DNA of 64,000 nt from Desmodesmus armatus (GCA_007449985.2 VIIQ02000703.1:496001-560000); one strand, 5' to 3'; positions 32,064-44,817 are shown, counted from the stretch's first letter. Numbers and translations are program-made. The notes: generated by a model not told the origin, from the sequence alone.

Positions 32064-33156
32064 TGCCAATGGGGCAGCAGGACCCAGCCGTGCCTTGAGC
32101 CCCAACAGCAGGAAGCGTCAGCACCACGCAGCCGCAGTCAGCACAGCAGCAGCAGCACCAGCGGCAGATGTTTATGCAGGCCTTGCTGCCTGGACCCCGG
32201 CGGCCACTGCTGCTGTCGCCGCTGCAGGTGTCGACACTCCATTCATGACCGCAGCACCCATTTCAGGTGTTGTCGGCCTGCACTCTGCACCAATGCAGCT
32301 CAGCCTAGACAGGGCAGAGGTGCTGCAGTCTGCAGCACGTGCGGCCACAGCGGCATCAGACTCCCACGCATACAGCAAACGCGCACGCAGCACTCCCATT
32401 CCTGGTGCGGCACGGGCTGGTGCAGCAGCAAACGCTGCCCGGGGTGTTTCCACTATGATGCGTGAAGGCATCCAGCATCCCTCAGCTGCAGGCAACGCAG
32501 CAACTGACGAACTCAACCCCAGGAAAACAGCCACAGCCCCAGGCCTTGGTTCAAACTTCGCGGCCCTCCACGCACGCAGTACTAGTCAGCAGCAGCCGGG
32601 TGTTGATCTGCCCCTGCCAGAGCGGCTGCGAGCCTTCTACAGCGTGCCTATGTCGCCGTTGGAAGCCGCAGCAGCAGCACGCGACGCCGCTGACGCAATA
32701 GCAGCCTGCTGTGCTCGCCGGGTGCAGTGCGGCACTGCAGCGACCGGCGTCAGCTCGCCTGTGGATGTGCTGCAAGCCATCTATGGCAGGACAGCAAGCT
32801 ACAGTGGTGCACCAACCTGGCAGCCGCACCAGTGGCTTGTGCAGGGGCAGGCTGTTCATCTGCTGCAGGAATCAGCGTCTGCGCCACTGCCACTGCAACT
32901 CCCAGAGCAGCAACAGGAGCAGCAGGTTGAGGGAGCTTCACAGCAGCAGCAGCAGCAGCAGGGGCGGCGGCTGCAGCAGCAGCAGCAGCAGCAGGTGCAG
33001 GAAGATGGGCCGTTTGGATTGGCGGCAGCGGCAGTTTCGGGTGCGGCCGTCGTGAGCCCTGGTCAGGGGATCAGCGGTGTGTCAATGCCGATGCATTCAT
33101 CGTGTGGGGATTTGTTCATGCAGTGGCAGGACGAGGGAGAGGAAGCACCGGAGTAG
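28396..33156 (+). CDS. Gln/Ala-rich large protein, full copy with unresolved junction
   Basis: An ATG at 28396 opens a Gln/His/Ala-rich frame to 29418. A second Gln-rich frame, shifted in phase, runs to a donor after 30432 (GCA G|GTGAGG). It joins in phase to an acceptor at 31844 and continues to TAG at 33154-33156. The second junction gives AGSAAVDLAQQLQ and is convincing. The first change of frame, somewhere in 29371-29427, has no good intron and may be an undetected intron or a sequence error. The protein has many tracts of 5-14 Gln and of Ala, and little else but a conserved C-terminal part shared with the copy at 1-720. Such composition is common in nuclear transcription co-regulators of green algae, which is only a guess here. 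The 1.4-kb intron holds a LINE fragment. Confidence 0.65.
31265..31400 (+). mobile_element. 3' fragment of the LINE in intron of the Gln-rich gene
   Basis: About 135 bases match the reverse complement of 3844-3966 with several mismatches and end at ATACTCCCCCA. It is in plus orientation and older than the other copies by divergence. It has no coding content. Confidence 0.85.
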
Positions 33157-36100
33157 AACGTGCACATGCAAGCAGTGTTGCTTTTAACTCTACAAACATA
33201 CAGTTCGCCGCTGGCACTGTTTGTTATGTGCCATGCTGTGGCAGCTATTCATGCCTATGCACGTGTTTTTTTGCGGGGCACACACCACAGCAGACTGTGC
33301 AGCTGCCAGTGTAGTGACTACGGTTCTGCAGGCATGGAAGGGAAGGGTGATTGACTGCCACGCGGTGCAGTCCTTGTGCCAGTGGCGGTGTTTTTGGCCA
33401 GATCTGCGAACATTGAATAGCAGCAGGGAGTGCATTTGTGCTGGAACATTTGTCATTGTTGCTTATGTGTGTAACACTCGGTGCTGTCGGTTGTCACACT
33501 TGTCGGTCACAATTGTATGGTCACACTTATATTTGAAAAGTGCTTGCATACATTGTGTCGCGTGTTGCACAGCTGCAGGTTCCTCTCATGTGCTTGAGGC
33601 AAGGTAGTGCCCCGTTGGCAGCACCACAGCACTGGGTGTCAAATGCAATGCTTTGATGTGTGCAGGGATTATGGGATGAAATGGCGTGCTTGATGTTTGG
33701 TTGTGTGGATGTTGGCCCCTCGCATGTGCAGGTTCTTCTTTTTTTTTTCCGGGGTGGCTTCAGCTCGTGCGGCCTGTTGTTTGAGGGGTCGGATGCTGTG
33801 AATGCAAACTGCATGACCCTTTGTCTCGCCCTGTTCCTACAGTCACATGTGCTTACCAAGCTGAGTGGCTTATGTTAGAGAATGCTCCTGGCTCCTGTTG
33901 TGCGGCCTAGTGAGCCACAGACTTGGTTGGGGCCGGCATGGCCTTGGATTCGGATGATTGTGCCACGCGCTGACTCAGCAGGTTTCAAACATGCATGCAA
34001 CGAGTCATTGCCATGTGTATGATGTGTGCATGTGGGAAGCCAGCTGGCCACCCCGCCTTGCTGTTAATGCATTGCGGGTATGTTTCTCATGGTGCATGCC
34101 CTGCATGTCGTGCTGCATGGGGGGAATGCGGGTGGAGTTCCCTTCTTTCAGGCGCTTGCGGTGCGTCTTAGTAGTCCGCGTGGGCGCTTGTTTTAGTGTT
34201 TGCCGCACATCATGGGGTGGGCGTCAAGGAGGAAGGCACTGGTCAGAACGGGCGCACAGGTCCAGCCGTCCCCTGAAAAGTAACAGCAGCTACTGTTTGG
34301 GGTGCTTTGTGGGGGTGCTACGGCACCCCCAGGACGTGTCAGTTTGTTTGGGCATTGTTTGAGGCCTTGCTGGCCTGCCCATGATCCACCGCTTGCCCCT
34401 GCTCTGGGACAAGAATTTTGTGTTTGCTTTTTGTGTTTGCTTGAAGAAAGACATGTTTGGCGGTGCGTACGTAGTGTATACACTCAAGTATGTAGTCTTA
34501 TGGTGTGGTTGGTGTGGTTGATGGTGATGCCACACACACAGTGTGTGTGGACCCATATGCTACAAGGCCATCACGAAGGCTTCCACTGGTAGTTGTGATA
34601 TATAGTTTGCAGCTTTAGTTGTCACAACTGTGCCAGCTGTGCTATTGATATGCAGCACCGCATGGCGGCCACCATCAGCAAGGATATCTGAACCGTTTCA
34701 ACTTTGCAAGCTGGTGTTGTGCCAGCAGATCTATAGAGGAGGGGTGGTGCCAGTGCTCGGATAAGCAGTTGCTGAACAGCTGCCTGCAGCTATGTTTGTG
34801 TGGGCTGCCTGCAGCTGTTGGTTGTGACCCAGCCTTCAGGGCCACCGGGTGGCATATCGTTGGCGGTGAAGAAGTGCTCCCCTGCTGTGCATTGTGCACA
34901 CCCATGTTGCGACGTCCTGACTGTCTTGTTGGTGCATGGTCTGCTATATCTGGAGCTGCAGCGCTGTGCCATGATTTTGCCATGATTTTGCCATGATTTT
35001 TCCTTCCCATGTTGGCACTTGATCCAACGTTAGCAGATCTGACTTCTTTGATCTGAAATCATGTTCAGTCTTGTTCTCTGTGGGGCGCTCTGCAGCTTGA
35101 GCCACAGCTTGACCAGGACCTTCTTGGTCTTGGTCAATCTACGTCGATTGACTGCTCCATAGGCTCGTTTCGAGCTGGCCGGTCTGCTGGAGCCCCAGCA
35201 ACACTGGCAATGGAGGGAACTGGGTGTTTAGGCAAGAGTCTCAGATCCCCAGCAGTCTGAAGCGCAGTCAACACCGCCCTCCCCGTGTTTCAAGGTTCTG
35301 CGGTTGGCCTATGCTGTCGGCAAGGGTGGTGGGTGTGATACACAAGCAGTGAGGCAGCTTCGCCGCTCGCGGCGAGTATTGCTCTGGTATTGCTGGCTGC
35401 TATTGTCTTGCGACTGTTGACTATCGTAGCATCTTAGTATGTTTTGCCTGGCACCGTTCGTGCGCTAGTTGCTCTGGTCTGCTCTGGTCTCTGAGACGCT
35501 GTTGACTTGTTGCGCTGAAAGGAGAAAGGCTGACTGGGCCAGCCAACAGCAAGAAACTTCTGTTCATGCACTGAGGTGGTGTTCATGCACATGCGATGTG
35601 CATGCCATGTACCGGCATGCTAGCAGGGCGGCTGGCCTTGGTTGCGCATGATCCAACTTGCAGAGTGCTTGTTGTCTCCTAGCTGTCTGTTTTGTTGGTG
35701 TTTGTTTGGTGTTGTTTTGCATACTGTATGCAGTGTTGCCAGCTTGTTGTTCCAGCAGACTTGATAGGAGCGATGCAGCTGGGTTCAGGAGGTGGCGCAC
35801 TTTGCACATGTGTGACGGTGACGCAGCCGGGTATGGCCGGCAGGCCTTCACCAACTTTTGTGGACTGTTTGGTGCACTTTTTTAAGCTTGTTGCGCCACC
35901 GTGGCTGGAAACAGCTGGTTGCTGCGTGATGGCCAGGCTCTCTGTGTCAATAGGCAGCAGGTGACACCACCATATGTATTGAGGCTGATGCGCACACATC
36001 ACTGCACTCAACAGGGCTCAAATCCTCATCCGATCTTGAGCGGGCTGTTGGTGTGGTTGCTGGCCCAGTTTGGCACTTGTGGGTCCCGTCTGCAGACGGG

Positions 36101-36229
36101 ACTGAGCACCGGTATGGGGAGTGTCACCAGGCACATGCTGCCTGTATGGTGGCACCACAGGACACCTTGTGAGCGGGGGCCAGCACCAACATGGGCGCTG
36201 GCCGGCTGTGAGGGTGGATTTGCTGCTGC
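33157..36229. other. Intergenic, right arm of the duplication
   Basis: This is collinear with 721-3524. The exception is 35560-36024, about 465 bases absent from copy 1, whose ends resemble 38760-39060 (GTTGCCAGCTT; CATCACTGCACTCAAC), so it is probably a member of a dispersed repeat. No gene is supported. Confidence 0.55.
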
Positions 36230-37200
36230 TGCACTGCATTATTGCTGCTGCTGCAGTGGCTGTCTGCTCAGCAGGGCTTATAGTTGTATCCAGTATAGGT
36301 GCCTGGCACCACATCTGCCAGGCACCGAGATGATTTGTCGACTGGAATCCCTGCCTGGCTGTCCACATGCGTGACAGCCCTAGGGCCCTGACAGGTTTTG
36401 GGGTTGCTCTGAGACCTGCTTACCTCAGCTCTGTCCCTTTGCTACTGCTGCAGTGGCTGTCTGCCTAGCAGGGAATAGAGTTGTGCTCAGTACAGGCCTG
36501 TGCCTAGGCGCATGGCACCACATCTGCCAGCCACCAAGACGATTTGTCGATCAGAAGTACGGCCCTGCTGTCCATTTGCTTGACAGCGTAAAGCCCCGAC
36601 AGGCTTGGACAGCCTTGAGACCTGCTTACCTCAGCTCTGCCCCTTTGCTACTGCTGCAGTGGCTGTCTGCCCAGCAGGGAATAGAGTTGTTTTCAGTAGC
36701 GGCGCCTGGCACCACATTTGCCAGGCACCGAGATGATTTGTTGACTAGAATTACGGCCCTGCTGTCCATATGCTTGACAGCGTTAGGGCCTGACATGTTT
36801 GGAATGCCTTGAGACCTGCTCACCTCAGCTACTGTTGCTGTGGCTGTCTGCCCAGCAGGGAATAGTTGTTCTCAGTAGCGGCGCCTGGCACCACATCTGC
36901 CAGGCACCGAGACGATTTGTCGATCAGAAGTACGGCCCTGCTGTCCATTTGCTTGACAGCGTAGAGCCCCGACACGCTTGGACAGCCTTGAGACCTGCTT
37001 ACCTCAGCTCCGCCCCTTTGCTACTGCTGCTGTGGCTGTCTGCCCAGCAGGGAATATAGTTGTTTTCAGTAGCGGCGCCTGGCTCTACATCTGCCAGGCA
37101 TCGAGATGATTTGTCGATTGGAACTACCGCCCTGCTGTCCACATGCGTGACAGCGTAGGGGCCTGACAGGTTTGGAATGCCTTGAGACCTGCTTACCTCA
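36230..37200. repeat. Tandem array of ~193-bp units, copy 2 (uninterrupted)
   Basis: Five units have the anchor CCTGCT(T/C)ACCTC at about 36415, 36621, 36815, 36994 and 37188. Most carry the hairpin GCCTGGCA-n7-TGCCAGGC. The site at 36770-36785 is the empty counterpart of the LINE insertion in copy 1. Confidence 0.8.
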
Positions 37201-37358
37201 GCTCTGTCCCCTTGCAAAAAAGGGGTTGCGAATGGCTCGGACTTACAGGCTATGATGCGGGCGCTGCCACATTGGGTGTGGCTGCTGGGCTTGGCAGTTG
37301 TGCGTGTAGACGGCTCAACCGGGACTGAGCACTGCCGCACATGGAGACATGTGTGCTT

Positions 37359-37394
37359 CAGATCACGCACACATGCTTCCGCGTGCGTGATCTG
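37359..37394. repeat. Inverted repeat with 13-14-bp arms
   Basis: Arms CAGATCACGCACAC (37359-37372) and GCGTGCGTGATCTG (37381-37394) pair with one mismatch around an 8-base loop. It was not found in the left copy. It could be a terminator-like or foldback structure; no function is assigned. Confidence 0.65.
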
Positions 37395-40300
37395 ATTCGC
37401 TGCCAGCAGTGCTGATTTGTTTGCTGGTTTGTGGTGGAACAAAAGCTTCCAAAGGTCCGGCACCTTGTGAACCGATCAGCGCTAGCCAGTTTGCACACTG
37501 GCCGGCCACCTCACAGCGAAGTGGCCCATAAGTCATGCTGTGACCATTTGCCCAGCAACATTCATGTGCGCAGTGCGCAATTTGCTGTCACTGACAACTT
37601 CATACACAACACAACAGCAGTGAGCAAGGGCGGCCCATAGACATCAGGAGGGATATCACTCCCCCGGGAGCGTCCGGGCTGCCAGGCACCAGGGCAGATG
37701 GTTGACCAATCAGTCGATTATTGCTATTCCCTGGCTGCCATCCCTCGTTTGTGAAGGATCCTTGTTCTGGACGGCTTCCTGATGGGCTCTGAAGGTTCAA
37801 AATTGATGCGCTGCAGAGTCTGCGTGACCCTGAAGCCTTGTGAAGAGGGTATGGAGTGGCACGAGTGCCTGCCTTGTTCTGTAGTGCAATCAAGGCGTAG
37901 CCGCGGATGCATGGCAGACCTGCTGTGAGGCCTATGGGTGGTGACAGACCTTGAAAGTGAGTAGGGCTAGGCGCGAGTAATGTCAAGTTGCAAGCAGGGA
38001 GGATGATGGGCAGGCACAACAATTGCAATGAAGAACACTGCTGAACTCAGCAGCACAGTATGCTGGGAATAACGAGGCGATTTTGCTGCACACAATCTGC
38101 TGGCAGCTCAGGTGTGACCACACTGTACATGCTGCGCCATCTGGGTGCTGCTGAGTAAGCACTGTCTGTGCAAGCAGTGATGCCTTGATGGCTGACCAAC
38201 AGCCTATAATATGTACACGGTGGAGGGCAGACATCATCAGCCAGTCTGACAGCGCTTCCTGGGAGAAGTAGGAGTAAAGTTAACCCTGCCGTGAACATGA
38301 CCACAAACCTTCCGTGAAATTGACCAAAGACGGTTTTAGACCTGCAATGAAAACCCCGCAGGCTTCCTCGAACGTCAAAAAAAACTCGGTACATCTGCGT
38401 TTTTCAAAGGCTTTTCTCGCTTGGAGTGTATCGACCATAATCGCATCGGGGGGAAGATTGCCCCCGTTGACCGGTCGAGAAGGGAGAGCGGCAGCTTACG
38501 AGTATTCGAGCTGAGAACAATGAAGGCTTGAGTTGTGAGACTATAGCGTGCCTGGCGCTGCTTCAGCAGAAAAGGAATCTTTGCCCCGTCGTAGCACCTG
38601 GCAGGAAGGAAAGGCAGATTGGGTCGATCATCAACAAAGCAATCAGTGCAGTGGGGTGGGCTTGCCATGCGCATGTCATGTCGATGCGTGCTGTTGTGGC
38701 GGCTGGGGCCCCCACTGGCTGTCCGACAGCCCTGAGGGGTCGTGCCAACTTTTCCTGTTGTACTGTGGCTGTGTTGTTTTTTTGACGAGGTCTGCATGCG
38801 TACCATATGCAAGTTGCCAGCTTCTTTTGCAGCAGACCTGCGTTGTAGTGCCAGAGAGGTTCAAGAAGGCGGTTAAGTAATGATGTAATCCTGTTCCAAA
38901 TCTTGCGCATGCACCAATCCAGTCAGACTGTTGGTCACAGCTTTTTGTCTAACTGCTGCTTGATCAGCTGGCTGCTGATCATTTGTCAGGCAGGTGTGTG
39001 TCGACTGGCAATGGGCAACACCATCCTTGAGGGTGGTGCGCACTCATCACTGCACTCAACTTGGCCTTAAAAGCTCTGCGCTATATGAGGGCCCTGCTAG
39101 TGTGGTTGCTTGGCTTAGCATGTGCAGTTGTGTCCTGACACTCTACAGGCTTGACTCCCAAGGACTGTCAACTGCCACAGCCTCAAGGTACAGGTGTGTC
39201 GACAATCACCTGATATTATAATGATAGGCAGTGATCCGACGCTGTGTGTTTGTGAAGTTTACGGCTGTGTGGTTGCGCCAGGGCTTGAGGACATAGTGGC
39301 CCAGCCTCGGAGGCTGCAGCGCCTGCGTAGTCGGTTGATAACGGCAACGTCTGTCCGACCCAGCTACGACCATGCCCAATTACGTTGGCGCACAGAGGCC
39401 TTAGTCAATCATTGAATGATTCACCGGCCAGGCCTGGCTGCAGCGGCCAAGGCATAGCTGCGGCATGGGCAGGGTTTCGCCAGGCACGGCTGAGGCTTGT
39501 TAAATAGCAGCTCCCCAGGGAGAGTGCTGCAGATGTCAGTGCATGTATGCCTCAATGTCATGAATCAGTATTGTGACAACAACACATGGGCAGCGTGATG
39601 CAGCGGCAGTTTCAAATCTCCTTGCAATCTCCTCTCAAACATCCCCGCCTTGACACACACGCTGCGGCAACACTGAAGTGAGACCTATGTGAGCGCCAAA
39701 CCTCACAAACAGACTGCCTCTGCCAGCTTAGCACAATGCCAGTAGCATCAGCATCAAGTTGGCGGCATTATCATCAATCAATTATCATTTGGCAGCATCA
39801 ATTGGCGGCTGCACACCAACACACTGTGAGGCCCACAGTTGCTAGGAAACAGGCCGCACCCCAAATGCGCCCAGCAACCCAATGATGGACATGGCTTCTT
39901 GACCGTGAAGTTCACCGTGCGCACTGTGTTGCGCAACACAACTGTGACTATGAACATTGCTACTCCTGGCGCAGGGCCCCTGCGGTCACACCTGTCAGTG
40001 TGACTGAGAACACTGAACCACTACCACAGTACTAGACCCAGATGCCTCCAGCACGTGGACAGAGGTCGATAACGGGATTAACTGACCGACCTTCCTCCAA
40101 TATCAAGAGCATCACCGAGTGATAAGCCATGTGCCATGAGCACTACCTCGGCTCAGCAACAATGTGATCGGGAGGGTTGCAGGTGCAACGTAGGGGTTAA
40201 CCCCTAGGCATCTGCACTGCGAACCGCTGCCAGTGGACCGCATCTTGGCAGCAGTCCATGCTGTTGCATCATCATCAGGCTGACCAAGCCCCCATCCAAA

Positions 40301-40841
40301 CCAACTGCCGCCAACAGCCAGACAAACAGGACACACTATCTGCTTGCAGCACTGCTGACAGAGGCCCATGGCCAACACCAGCGAGGTATAATGCGAGAGA
40401 ACACCAGAGCACTGTCACCAGCGAGAAACAATGCCATGAACACACACCACACAGCTCTAGAGATCTGTGGCACTGCGATGGTGAGGGCTGGAGGTGTAAC
40501 CCCTCCGACGATGGATCGCACTGCAAACCAGCACGCTGCTGCATCATGACCCAGTGAATTGACCAAGTCCCCATCCAACCCAGCTGCTGCCAGCAGCCAG
40601 ACACACAGAACATGCTCCCACTTTAGCACACACATGCGCGCACTCACACTCGCCAATCAAGTACGATGCAGCTGCACAACAGATCATACCCACTCAGCCC
40701 TACTAGGGCCAGTAAGATTGTCCGCACTCTGGACCACAGGGAGAAGAGAGTGCGGTAGAGTTGGCACTGGTGACAGAGACAGATATAGCACACCAGCCCG
40801 CCAGGTCATGGATTCTGGTGCTGCTGTTGCACACAGGCGCA
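37395..40841. other. Intergenic upstream of TRIM-like element
   Basis: No gene is supported. Parts match 6700-8040 of the left copy (for example 39480-40130 with 6870-7660), while 37400-39400 is mostly specific to this copy. The open frames are short and not conserved. Confidence 0.5.
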
Positions 40842-41464
40842 GTCTTATTGCATGTGTGTGTGTCGTGTGTCTTTCAAGGGCACTGATGAGACCCCGTGGC
40901 TGGGGTCGAAACCGGTCTGCCTTGCCCGTGCTCCACAGCGCCTGTTGGCTGTGTGGCACGTATTCACCAGTCGTTTGCTGGTCAACAAGTTACGTTTGTA
41001 GCGTACTCTGCAGAGATCCGCCCAAGCTTGGCGACGCCTGCTATACGATATCGACCTACTTGTCGATCGATCAACAAGGGGATGTACTACATGTGTGTGT
41101 ATGCTGCTGACCCAGTAGTTCATTTGTGGAGCTACTGCATGGTGTATATCTGCAGTGTTTACAGTTAGCTGCTGGGCTGCATGCAGAGATGCATGTGGTG
41201 TATCCGGCAGCTTCTGGCTGCATGCAGTTGACTAATGCCGATTTGTCAGGCTTAGTCATGGGCTGTGCTTTGCCCTATATATGGGCAGTAGTACCCCTTG
41301 CGATGCACTCATTGCATGTGTGTGTGTCGTGTGTCTTTCAAGGGCACTGATGAGACCCCGTGGCTGGGGTCGAAACCGGTCTGCCTTGCCCGTGCTCCAC
41401 AGCGCCTGTTGGCTGTGTGGCACGTATTCACCAGTCGTTTGCTGGTCAACAAGTTACGTTTGTA
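40842..41464. mobile_element. TRIM-like element with identical 154-bp terminal direct repeats
   Basis: Two identical 154-bp direct repeats, 40847-41000 and 41311-41464, flank about 310 bases without a coding frame. The insert is bounded by an 11-bp duplication ACACAGGCGCA (40831-40841 and 41465-41475). The left copy of the segment has the simple uninterrupted sequence at about 8052-8070. This layout fits a terminal-repeat retrotransposon in miniature. The repeat ends are ATTGC...TTGTA rather than TG...CA, and no clear primer-binding site or polypurine tract is seen, so the class is uncertain. Identical repeats imply recent insertion. Confidence 0.7.
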
Positions 41465-41475
41465 ACACAGGCGCA

Positions 41476-41959
41476 ACAAAGGATGCATCCACGTGGATGG
41501 TGAGCACACTACATAATCAACCAGCTCCATTCCCCAACAAAAGGGGTAAGAGACAGCAATGCAATGAAAAAATGCTGCATTTGTTGTGCATCCCAGGGTG
41601 CAGGTCTTATCCGTCTTGTCAGCTCGCCACATAGAAACCAGCGTTGCAACCGGTGACGACCCCTGCGCACTACGGCCCAGAAAACAACGGTTTGGATTTG
41701 CCGCCGTGCTCACAAACCCTTGAGGTTTGCCTCGCATGCGACCACAATCTGATCACCATGCTGCATGGCCAACACAAGCTGTGATGCAAGCAACCACTAC
41801 CACATGTATATCCAGATGGGTGGAGCCGCCATGCGCTGCACGGTGCACTATGCTGCTCGCAGGCCCCGTTAGGCACAGGGCTGCGAACATGCGGCGTGGT
41901 ACTGCGATCCAAGCAGCAGCAGCCGCAACTGAGGGGTGTCTGGAAGCTGCTGAGCAGCA
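41476..41959. other. Short intergenic before PGK copy 2
   Basis: It is collinear in part with 8070-8200 of the left copy and holds no supported gene. It should contain the PGK 3' flank. Confidence 0.5.
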
Positions 41960-44817
41960 TCAAGGCGACGGCGTCTCAGGCTGCGCTGCCGCTGTTGCTG
42001 CTGCTGCAGCTGCCAGTGCCTGAATGCCAGGCAGCAGGGACCCTCGAATCAGCTCCAGGCCTGCGCCCCCTCCTGTGCTGATGTAGCTGATCTGTGGGGC
42101 AGGCTGCAGCTGCTTCAGGGCTGACACACTGTCACCACCTGCTCGACACAGCACACAGCACAGCACATACAGCAGATGACAGATTTTGTCATGCCCACTC
42201 CAGTGAAGCAAGAGAGAACTGGAGTGAGATTGGAGTGGTTGGGACCAACACATCCAGGCGCTACTGATCTGTTGATGAGCTGGGGGGCAACTTCAAGTGC
42301 AGGCATAGAGGCCCCACTGGGGCGACAAGCACATTGTTGCTCAAAGCATGAGTGAGCCATGGAGCACAATCGTGGAGGCATCCATTTCATGTGCTGCACC
42401 TCTACTGACCACTGACAGATATTGTATCTGAACCGCAAACCTGCTGATACGGCTGATCGAACCCCTCGGACGCGCCCGCTTCTGTCGCTCAGCCCACTGC
42501 TGTTCTCCGCATCCCACCTAAACCCACCTCCAACAACAGTAGATGCGCCCGCTTGTGTCGCCCGCCCCATCGCCCTCGCAATGCCATACGTGCCGGCGGC
42601 AAAGCCAGGCACCTCAAACCTGCCCATCGGGCCGTTCCAGAAGAGTGTCTTGCAGCCCTGAATGGCGTCGCTGAACAGCTGCGCTGTCTTGGGACCGATG
42701 TCCAAGCCGAAGCAGCCTGCATCACCACCAAAACACACAGGGCATGTCAAGTTGTGATTGGCACTTCTGTACCACACTTCATCGCAACTGTGCTTTCCTC
42801 CATTCCAAGACATTTTACTTCACCTTCCATGACATCTTTACTTCCTTTCAGGCACCGTGCAGCAGACAACACTTGCTAGGGCCTACCTTCAGGCACACAG
42901 GGGCAGTCGTGGCTGCAGCAGTCCACCACCACAGGCACCGTGCAGCAGCCGACATCATCATCCAGGCTGCGAGCCACGACCAAGTCTACAGGCAGCACCA
43001 GCTGCACCCCACGGTCCTTGGCCAGCTGCCGCATCTTGTTGCAGGGCTGCAGGGGGGGGGGGCAGGGTGTCTCTACAATGGAGTAGTGTGCTGTATACTG
43101 GGTACATGTATTGTGCAATGTACTGTGTCTGGCAAAATGTGCTGTGTAGTGTACTGCGCAGTGTACTGTGTACTGTGTACTGCGCAGTGTACTGTATTGC
43201 GTAGGGTACTGCGTGGTGTACTGTGTACAGTGCCACTTACCTCAAGCCACTCCTCTTCAATCTGTGTCCTGCCCACCGCCACACCAGCAGCTGCCAGGAA
43301 TGTGAATGCCATGCGGCCCCCAATGCACAGCACATCCGCCTTGTGCAGGAGTGAGTGCAGCACCTTGATCTTGTCCTTCACTTTGACACCACCAATCACC
43401 ACACCAAACGGCCTGTGCAGCAGCAGCGAAGGGGGATGCAGCAGGGCATGTCACGCAATGCTGTCCGGCCTGCCTGACTGCCTTGCAATGGGAGGGCGCT
43501 GCTGCCACCAGGATCAAGACCAGCACCACCAACAACAGCACCACGACCACAATCACAATCATCACCGCAACACGCACCTGTTTGGTGAGTCGCATGTGTT
43601 GTGGAGGTAGCGCAGCTCAGCCCGCATCAGCAGGCCTGGGTAGCACGCTGGCATGACTGCAACACACCCTGTAGTGGACACAAGGCGGCAACATGAACAG
43701 GTAAAATGAGCAGTTGGCAGTGCATGGGGGGCTGTGGTGTACCAGCTGACAGCATGCAGGGCTGTGTGTCAATTTCCTAGAGGACTGCTGGTGTTGCATA
43801 TACAAAGACACAAAGGGCCCAAGACACTGGTGACCGCTGGTAACGGATCCGCTGTCAACGGACAACGGTTGACCACGCCCCTCAACTGCAATGCCAACTG
43901 CGCTAGTAGCAACATAGTAATAGTCAAGGTGCTGTGGCTGGACCCCATGCACATCACCTCGAACAGCCATGCTGTTCAGAGTGGCCCCTACCCACCGTGA
44001 CACTTGCTTGATGCCTGTGGCACACTGCAAAGGCGTCACTGACATATATGTCAGCCAGCGCTGCCAGCTGCTGTGCGAAGCGAGGTTCGTTGTCCACTTC
44101 CCCAGCGTGAAACCGCAGGTTCTCAAGCAGGCATGCCTGGGTGGCACATCGCGTGTGTGCAGCCCCCAAACACACGAAGGGATCATGGGAGGGAGAGGTC
44201 TTAAACACAGATGCAGCAGCTGCAAGGTGCCGTGATGTGCATACACTCAGCATGCAGTAATGGCTGATGTTTTCTTAAGGGTCGCAACTGCCGATCATGA
44301 AGCTGTCAAAGCATGTGAGTTTGACCCCAGCTGCCATCAAAACATGCTGGAATGTGCACAGCCATGTTGCCAGCTTCCTTGCACCTCGCAGGAATGTCGT
44401 GTGCAAAGTTCGCACCTGTCCTGGTTGCAAGGCATCCACTGCTTGAGCTGCAGCTGGCCCCACACAGTCTGTTGCCAGGCCTGTGAAGACATCTGCACCC
44501 AACTGCGCCTTCAAAAACCCTGCCACAGGCGCCAAACTGAACTCCTCTCGCATCTCATCTAGGCTCTGCGTGGCTAAATCTGGCCTGCCTAAGTGGCTGC
44601 ACAACACTATGCGAGCACCCTTTGACAGCAGCAGCTGTAGCGTGGCCAGGATGCTGGTGATCTTGGTGGCATCTGCAACCTGGTGGTCTGCTGTAAGAGG
44701 GACATTCACGTCAACACGATAAAGCACACGCTTGTTGTGCAAGTCAGCATGGCTGAGGTCTGTGGAACTGGCCAACAGGCTGGACACACAACTGCTGATT
44801 GTGTCCCCTTGGCCCAT
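41960..44817 (-). CDS. PGK: Phosphoglycerate kinase, copy 2 (intact, divergent)
   Basis: Seven exons join in phase to 441 residues: 44817-44416, 44136-43992, 43656-43578, 43412-43241, 43046-42887, 42716-42528, 42138-41960 (TGA). The enzyme transfers phosphate from 1,3-bisphosphoglycerate to ADP. Family motifs are YRVDVNVPL (about residue 35), [52 protein letters not shown] [25 protein letters not shown] and [10 protein letters not shown]. Unusual points: the catalytic Arg (Arg38 of yeast) is Lys in ADATKIT; the GGGMA loop reads GGRMA; DAFGT is DAFAV. Between LPVDLVVA and CFGLDIG lies a segment with six Cys (GCC, DCC, DCPC). About 20 residues precede the PGK core, too few for a plastid transit peptide. 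It may be a specialised PGK; activity is uncertain. Confidence 0.88.
43085..43235. repeat. TGTACTG-type microsatellite in PGK intron 4
   Basis: Interspersed GTACTGTGTACTGCGCAGT units fill intron 4 of PGK copy 2. A shorter version sits at 10285-10340 in copy 1 beside the duplicated exon 4 fragment, which suggests the repeat helped to create that duplication. Confidence 0.65.
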
